Below, in pieces: positions 4,966 to 8,018 of a DNA stretch of 8,018 nt. Position 1 is the first letter of the stretch; the number at the start of each line of letters is the position of its first letter. Source of the stretch: Natronohydrobacter sp. (lineage in GTDB: Bacteria > Pseudomonadota > Alphaproteobacteria > Rhodobacterales > Rhodobacteraceae); assembly GCA_007118445.1 (NCBI GenBank), contig SKRP01000325.1, positions 1 to 8,018 of the forward strand. The letters run 5' to 3'. The position numbers and the translations under genes were made by a program. Under the pieces are notes generated by a model. The model did not search any database. It worked only from the letters and a program-made list of their open reading frames with translations, and was not told the DNA's origin.

Positions 4966-7469
4966 CCCCTCGCCAAGCCACTCGCGCGATACTCGTATTG
5001 AACCGTTGATATCTCAAAAGAAATCAATCCCTTATCGGCGACGATGTTCTCCATCGACTCATCCCCCGTCAACCCGTGCGACCAGTGCGGCGGCAGTGTC
5101 AGGGTGCGGATCGGCGCGCCGAAGGGGCCGATCAACCCGTCCGGCAGACGAAGCCGGACCCCGGCATCACCGAGGCGAGTGCGGATCAACTCATCATCGG
5201 GGAACTGTTCTGGCAGATCGGCGTCGCGATCCAGCAGGACCAGCCCGGCTGCGTTCATCTCGGCCAGTGCCTTGCCGGTGACGCGCTGCCGGAAATCCTC
5301 CCAGCCCCGCGCCGCCGCCAGTTGGTCCAGCGCCTCCGGATGGGTCGCAGCCTCGACCAGTGCACGATTCATCGCCGGAATACGCCAGAGCGGCTGCGTC
5401 TCGATCTGCTCCAGCGTTGCGGCCAGCCCCGGCACGTCGACATAGACGCCTGACAGCGCGTCGCTCCACTTCAAGGCGCCCAGCCCGTTTTCCTGTTCGT
5501 GCATCAAAGGCTCCAGCCCTTCCGGCGGTGTCAGCACCAGTGCCCTGGCAGTCTCGAAGTCCGAAGGGCGCGGGCGGGCATGGCGGTGCAGCCGCCCTAT
5601 CCGCTGCAACAGCACATCCATCGGACACAGATCAGTGATCAGGTAGTCTGCGTCGATGTCGAGCGACTGTTCCAGCGTCTGCGTTCCGATGACAATGCAG
5701 CCCCCGCCCCGGCCTTTGCGGCCAAGGGCAGCCTCAACGGCGCAGTCGAGCAGCGCACGGTCCTCGGCGGCAAACCGACTGTGGTGCAGTGTCGGCACGC
5801 CGTTGACCGACAACAGCAACTCGGGCGCCTGCTCGGCCACGACTGCCCATGTCTCTCTCGCGCGGTCGACCGTGTTGCGAATCACCAACACCCGCGCCCT
5901 GGCCCGCGCCGCCGCCAGCGCCGCCAAGGCGGCATCCGGGCCGCTCCAGCCGGGTTGCGCAGCAATGGCGATCGCCTTGCCGGGGCCGGCCTCGTCCACT
6001 GGCAGGCAGTCGGTTGCCGTCCAAACGGCCGGATAGGGCTGCGCCGTGGCCGCCTTCAGCGAAGGCAAATCCTCGCCTCGCCACCTGGAACGCGCGGCCG
6101 CGCCCAGCGTCGCCGACATCAGCATTACATGGCCGCCCAGGTCCAGATGCGCGCGGGCAAGGCTGCACTGAACCCTGGTCATGTAGGCATCCGAGGCATG
6201 AACCTCGTCGATGACAAGGAGCGCCCGTGACAGGGCCGAACCGCGCAGATGCGCGTGCTTCACCGAAAGCCCCGCCATCATCACCTGATCCACCGTGCCG
6301 ACCGCCATGCGGGCCGCCAGATAGCGTGTAGCGTGTTCGGCCGCCCAACGGGTCGGGCGCGGCTCGTCATCATCCCAGCGGGTTTCGAAATCAGGCAACG
6401 AGGTGCCGGTCGCCTCGCCTGCCACGCGCTGGCCGGGGATCGCCAGAACCGGCTCGGGAGCGGGATTGAACAGGCGCTGCGCTGCCCGCGTTACCCGCGC
6501 GTGCAACTGGCGCGCTGCGGCGCGGGTGGGGACCGCGAAATAGAGCGCGTCTACCGCACCCACCTCCTGCAAGGCCGCGTAGCGCCACAACGCGGCCTCG
6601 GTCTTCCCGGCGCCCGTCTCGGCCTCTAGGATCACAAGCCGCTCCCCCGGGTCAAGGCTGCCCACCACTGCTTGCGCGGGTCGCGGCACAGAGTATTCGG
6701 GGGCGAGAAGCGTCCAGATGTCCGGGCCGCGCAGCTTGTGTCCGCCTGCGGCAAGCCCGATCTCGCGCAGCCATCTCTCGGCCCGTTCGCGTGCCAGCGC
6801 GTTATACTTCATGTCGAAGGCTCCGACGAAGCCGAAGCCGCGCCGGTCGGACCCGACCCAGTCCGCCAGCGCCACGAGGCCGCAGATGAAATGGGCAAAG
6901 CGCGGCGTGGGCGGCGGTGGCGCATGGTGCCGGATGGCCGGGAACCAGGACTGCAGCGCCTGCCCTATCAGCGCCTCCTGCGCCTGCCAGTCATAGCCGG
7001 GCACGGTGCGGAAGGCGTCCCTAAGTTCTGTATCCGACGGCTCCTTCAGAGGTTTTCCATGATGGGCGAACATCACGCGAAACCATTCCCGAGGCTCCGG
7101 CCATCCCTGCATAAACGCCAGTGCACCGTCGAGCGGCACGCGATCCATAGTCTGGCACGAAAGCCAAAGCCAACCGCAGGTCAGATGCCCGCGCGGTTTC
7201 AACTTATGCCGATCCGACCAGCCCTTAGCCTGAAAAGCCGGGGCAAGCTTGCCGATGTCATGCAAGAAGACCAGCCCCGCGAGGCAGTCGATCTGCGTGT
7301 CTGACAAGGGGCTGCCTAGCGCAGCCTCTGCGCAGCGCCGGAAATGTGTTTCAAGCAGTAGCGCGCGGAAGACGAAAGCAACATCGGCACTGTGATGGGC
7401 GAGGTGATGGAAACCCGGCGGTTCGCTCTCTCGCGACAACTTCCCCCATGCTTCGCCATGAAACTCCAT
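4962..7469 (-). CDS. cas3: Cas3 HD nuclease-helicase, type I-E
   Basis: An 835-residue protein with the full I-E Cas3 layout. Cas3 is recruited by target-bound Cascade, nicks the displaced strand and degrades DNA 3' to 5' while unwinding. HD nuclease: HHLAHHSADV (21-30), FLHDIGK (68-74) with the His-Asp pair at 70-71, FAHHGKP (134-140), ADWVGSD (202-208). SF2 helicase: Walker A ETGAGKT (284-290), VPTRAAARQLH (313-323), DEVH (421-424), SAT (452-454), TQTLEQSLDIDADYL (596-610) and QRIGRLHRH (622-630). All key residues look intact. The ATG at 7469 is forced by an in-frame TAG two codons upstream; its Shine-Dalgarno is weak. It is separated from cse1 by 278 bp and points the same way, so it is probably transcribed from its own promoter in the 7470-7685 gap. 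Its stop codon lies inside the -35 of the Cascade promoter. Confidence 0.97.
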   Translation of the reverse strand: MEFHGEAWGKLSRESEPPGFHHLAHHSADVAFVFRALLLETHFRRCAEAALGSPLSDTQIDCLAGLVFLHDIGKLAPAFQAKGWSDRHKLKPRGHLTCGWLWLSCQTMDRVPLDGALAFMQGWPEPREWFRVMFAHHGKPLKEPSDTELRDAFRTVPGYDWQAQEALIGQALQSWFPAIRHHAPPPPTPRFAHFICGLVALADWVGSDRRGFGFVGAFDMKYNALARERAERWLREIGLAAGGHKLRGPDIWTLLAPEYSVPRPAQAVVGSLDPGERLVILEAETGAGKTEAALWRYAALQEVGAVDALYFAVPTRAAARQLHARVTRAAQRLFNPAPEPVLAIPGQRVAGEATGTSLPDFETRWDDDEPRPTRWAAEHATRYLAARMAVGTVDQVMMAGLSVKHAHLRGSALSRALLVIDEVHASDAYMTRVQCSLARAHLDLGGHVMLMSATLGAAARSRWRGEDLPSLKAATAQPYPAVWTATDCLPVDEAGPGKAIAIAAQPGWSGPDAALAALAAARARARVLVIRNTVDRARETWAVVAEQAPELLLSVNGVPTLHHSRFAAEDRALLDCAVEAALGRKGRGGGCIVIGTQTLEQSLDIDADYLITDLCPMDVLLQRIGRLHRHARPRPSDFETARALVLTPPEGLEPLMHEQENGLGALKWSDALSGVYVDVPGLAATLEQIETQPLWRIPAMNRALVEAATHPEALDQLAAARGWEDFRQRVTGKALAEMNAAGLVLLDRDADLPEQFPDDELIRTRLGDAGVRLRLPDGLIGPFGAPIRTLTLPPHWSHGLTGDESMENIVADKGLISFEISTVQYEYRASGLARG

Positions 7470-7685
7470 GCGCTACTCTAGACAACCTTACCTTGAAAAT
7501 CGCGTATTGAGAAAGAACTCACCTTTGTAGTCCGACCTTAATGGCGCGGAGAGCAATGCTGCAAGTCCACAAATTCATAAGGATTCGTTGCGTGGTTATA
7601 TGCTGCACAGATCTCACGCGGCCGTGACGCAGGTTCCTCAAGGCCATGATGTGACCCGGCAACAGACTTTGCTTGGCGTCACGAC
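7470..7685. other. Intergenic region upstream of cas3
   Basis: 216 bp with no credible gene. It should contain the cas3 promoter (minus strand), but I see no convincing -35/-10 pair; TTGCAG-17-TTAAGG is the best and is poor. It also holds one arm of an 8-bp inverted repeat, CGTGACGC (7623-7630) and GCGTCACG (7676-7683), spaced 45 nt. I found neither repeat-like hairpins nor a copy of the creR seed target here, so the proposed guide would control the Cascade operon and not cas3. Confidence 0.5.
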
Positions 7686-8018
7686 CTAAAACGGGAAGGC
7701 CTCGCGGCAATAGATATCCCGCACCAGCCGCACTCCCCGGCCTGTCCCGGTCTCTGGCGTGCATTCGGGCAGCGGCGCGCCGGTCAATGTCGCGATGCGC
7801 TCCGGGGCGAATTCCCACCAGCCGGGCCCCTCCGGGTCATCCTCGCCCGTGCGGTTGGGAAAGGCCACGTCCATGGTGATGCTGTCCTGCAGCCCCAGCA
7901 CGTTGCGGGCGAGGGTCACGCGGTGGCACCAGGGGCAGTTCAACGCCACGAACAGATGGTAGCGGCCGGGTTCGGCCGGGAAATCAGGATCACTGATCGC
8001 GTGCCGGAACGCGCTGAC
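7686..8018 (-). pseudogene. Glutathionyl-hydroquinone reductase-like (GST family) N-terminal part, apparently 3'-truncated
   Basis: The visible 110 codons run off the right edge, so the start is unseen. The frame reads through FPAEPGRYHLFVALNCPWCHRV (visible residues 13-34), the thioredoxin-fold entrance and nucleophilic-cysteine motif of Xi-class GSTs/glutathionyl-hydroquinone reductases, which reduce glutathionyl-quinones in the cytoplasm. It continues with LARNVLGLQD, GWWEF and RGVRLVRDIYCREAFPF, then stops at TAG. In the family this last stretch is followed by a conserved VPVLWD segment and a whole helical C-terminal domain of roughly 150-200 residues; neither is found downstream in any frame, so the gene looks cut off. 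The motif here is CPWC rather than the usual CPWA. It could instead be a short CxxC paralogue that is naturally this size. It has no evident role in CRISPR immunity. Confidence 0.6.

Noticed and set aside
7470..7685. Possible second creR target or repeat-like hairpin controlling cas3.
   Set aside because: No repeat-type stem and no match to the TACTTnTCCGAA seed on either strand; the best partial match keeps only TCCGA.
7519..7818. Minus-strand frame between cas3 and the GST-like gene that contains PVLGRD, faintly like the family's VPVLWD.
   Set aside because: The surrounding residues do not continue the GST fold, so I could not support a simple frameshift restoring the gene.
1..8018. A conventional CRISPR array.
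   Set aside because: No set of near-identical 29-nt repeats at about 61-nt spacing occurs; the array is expected left of the window beyond cas2.

Overview
The window is almost entirely a type I-E CRISPR-Cas locus on the minus strand of a GC-rich proteobacterium. An alphaproteobacterium is my best guess, from the high GC, the codon use and the general look of the Cas proteins, but this is inference and no phylogenetic marker is present. Read in the direction of transcription (right to left) the order is: a 3'-truncated glutathionyl-hydroquinone-reductase-like gene (7686-8018, running off the window), a 216-bp gap, cas3 (4962-7469), a 278-bp AT-richer gap, then cse1-cse2-cas7-cas5-cas6 and the first 30 codons of cas1 (92 to 1). 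The full Cascade set is present. cas2 and the CRISPR array must lie beyond the left edge.

The five Cascade genes are packed tightly. cse1/cse2 and cse2/cas7 overlap by 8 bp (ATGCCTGA, ATGGCTGA), cas7/cas5 and cas5/cas6 overlap by 4 bp (ATGA), and cas6 is 7 bp from cas1. This is one translationally coupled operon. cas3 stands apart upstream, so the nuclease-helicase and the surveillance complex can be controlled separately.

The most interesting part is the 278-bp gap between cas3 and cse1, which appears to hold a hidden single-guide mini-CRISPR that controls its own operon. On the minus strand a degenerate I-E repeat (psiR1, 4746-4774, 18/29 identical to the E. coli repeat including most of the hairpin and part of the 5' handle) is followed by exactly 32 nt, the I-E spacer length, and then by a second repeat-like hairpin (psiR2, 4685-4713) that abuts the cse1 start. 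The first 12 nt of the 32-nt guide (TACTTGTCCGAA) match TACTTATCCGAA at 4918-4929 except at position 6, the seed base that is not paired in I-E Cascade. The match is preceded by AAC (an AA-type PAM) and lies at the predicted start site of a promoter (TTGACA-17-CAAAAT, 4937-4965) reading into the Cascade operon. Complementarity stops after position 12, as expected for binding without Cas3 cleavage. This fits a CreR-type cas-regulating RNA: Cascade loaded with this guide would repress its own promoter, and the operon would be derepressed when Cascade is scarce, saturated with crRNA, or blocked by an anti-CRISPR.

No CRISPR array, tRNA, rRNA or intact mobile element was found. The truncated gene at the right edge may mark the boundary at which the CRISPR-Cas module was joined to the host chromosome.
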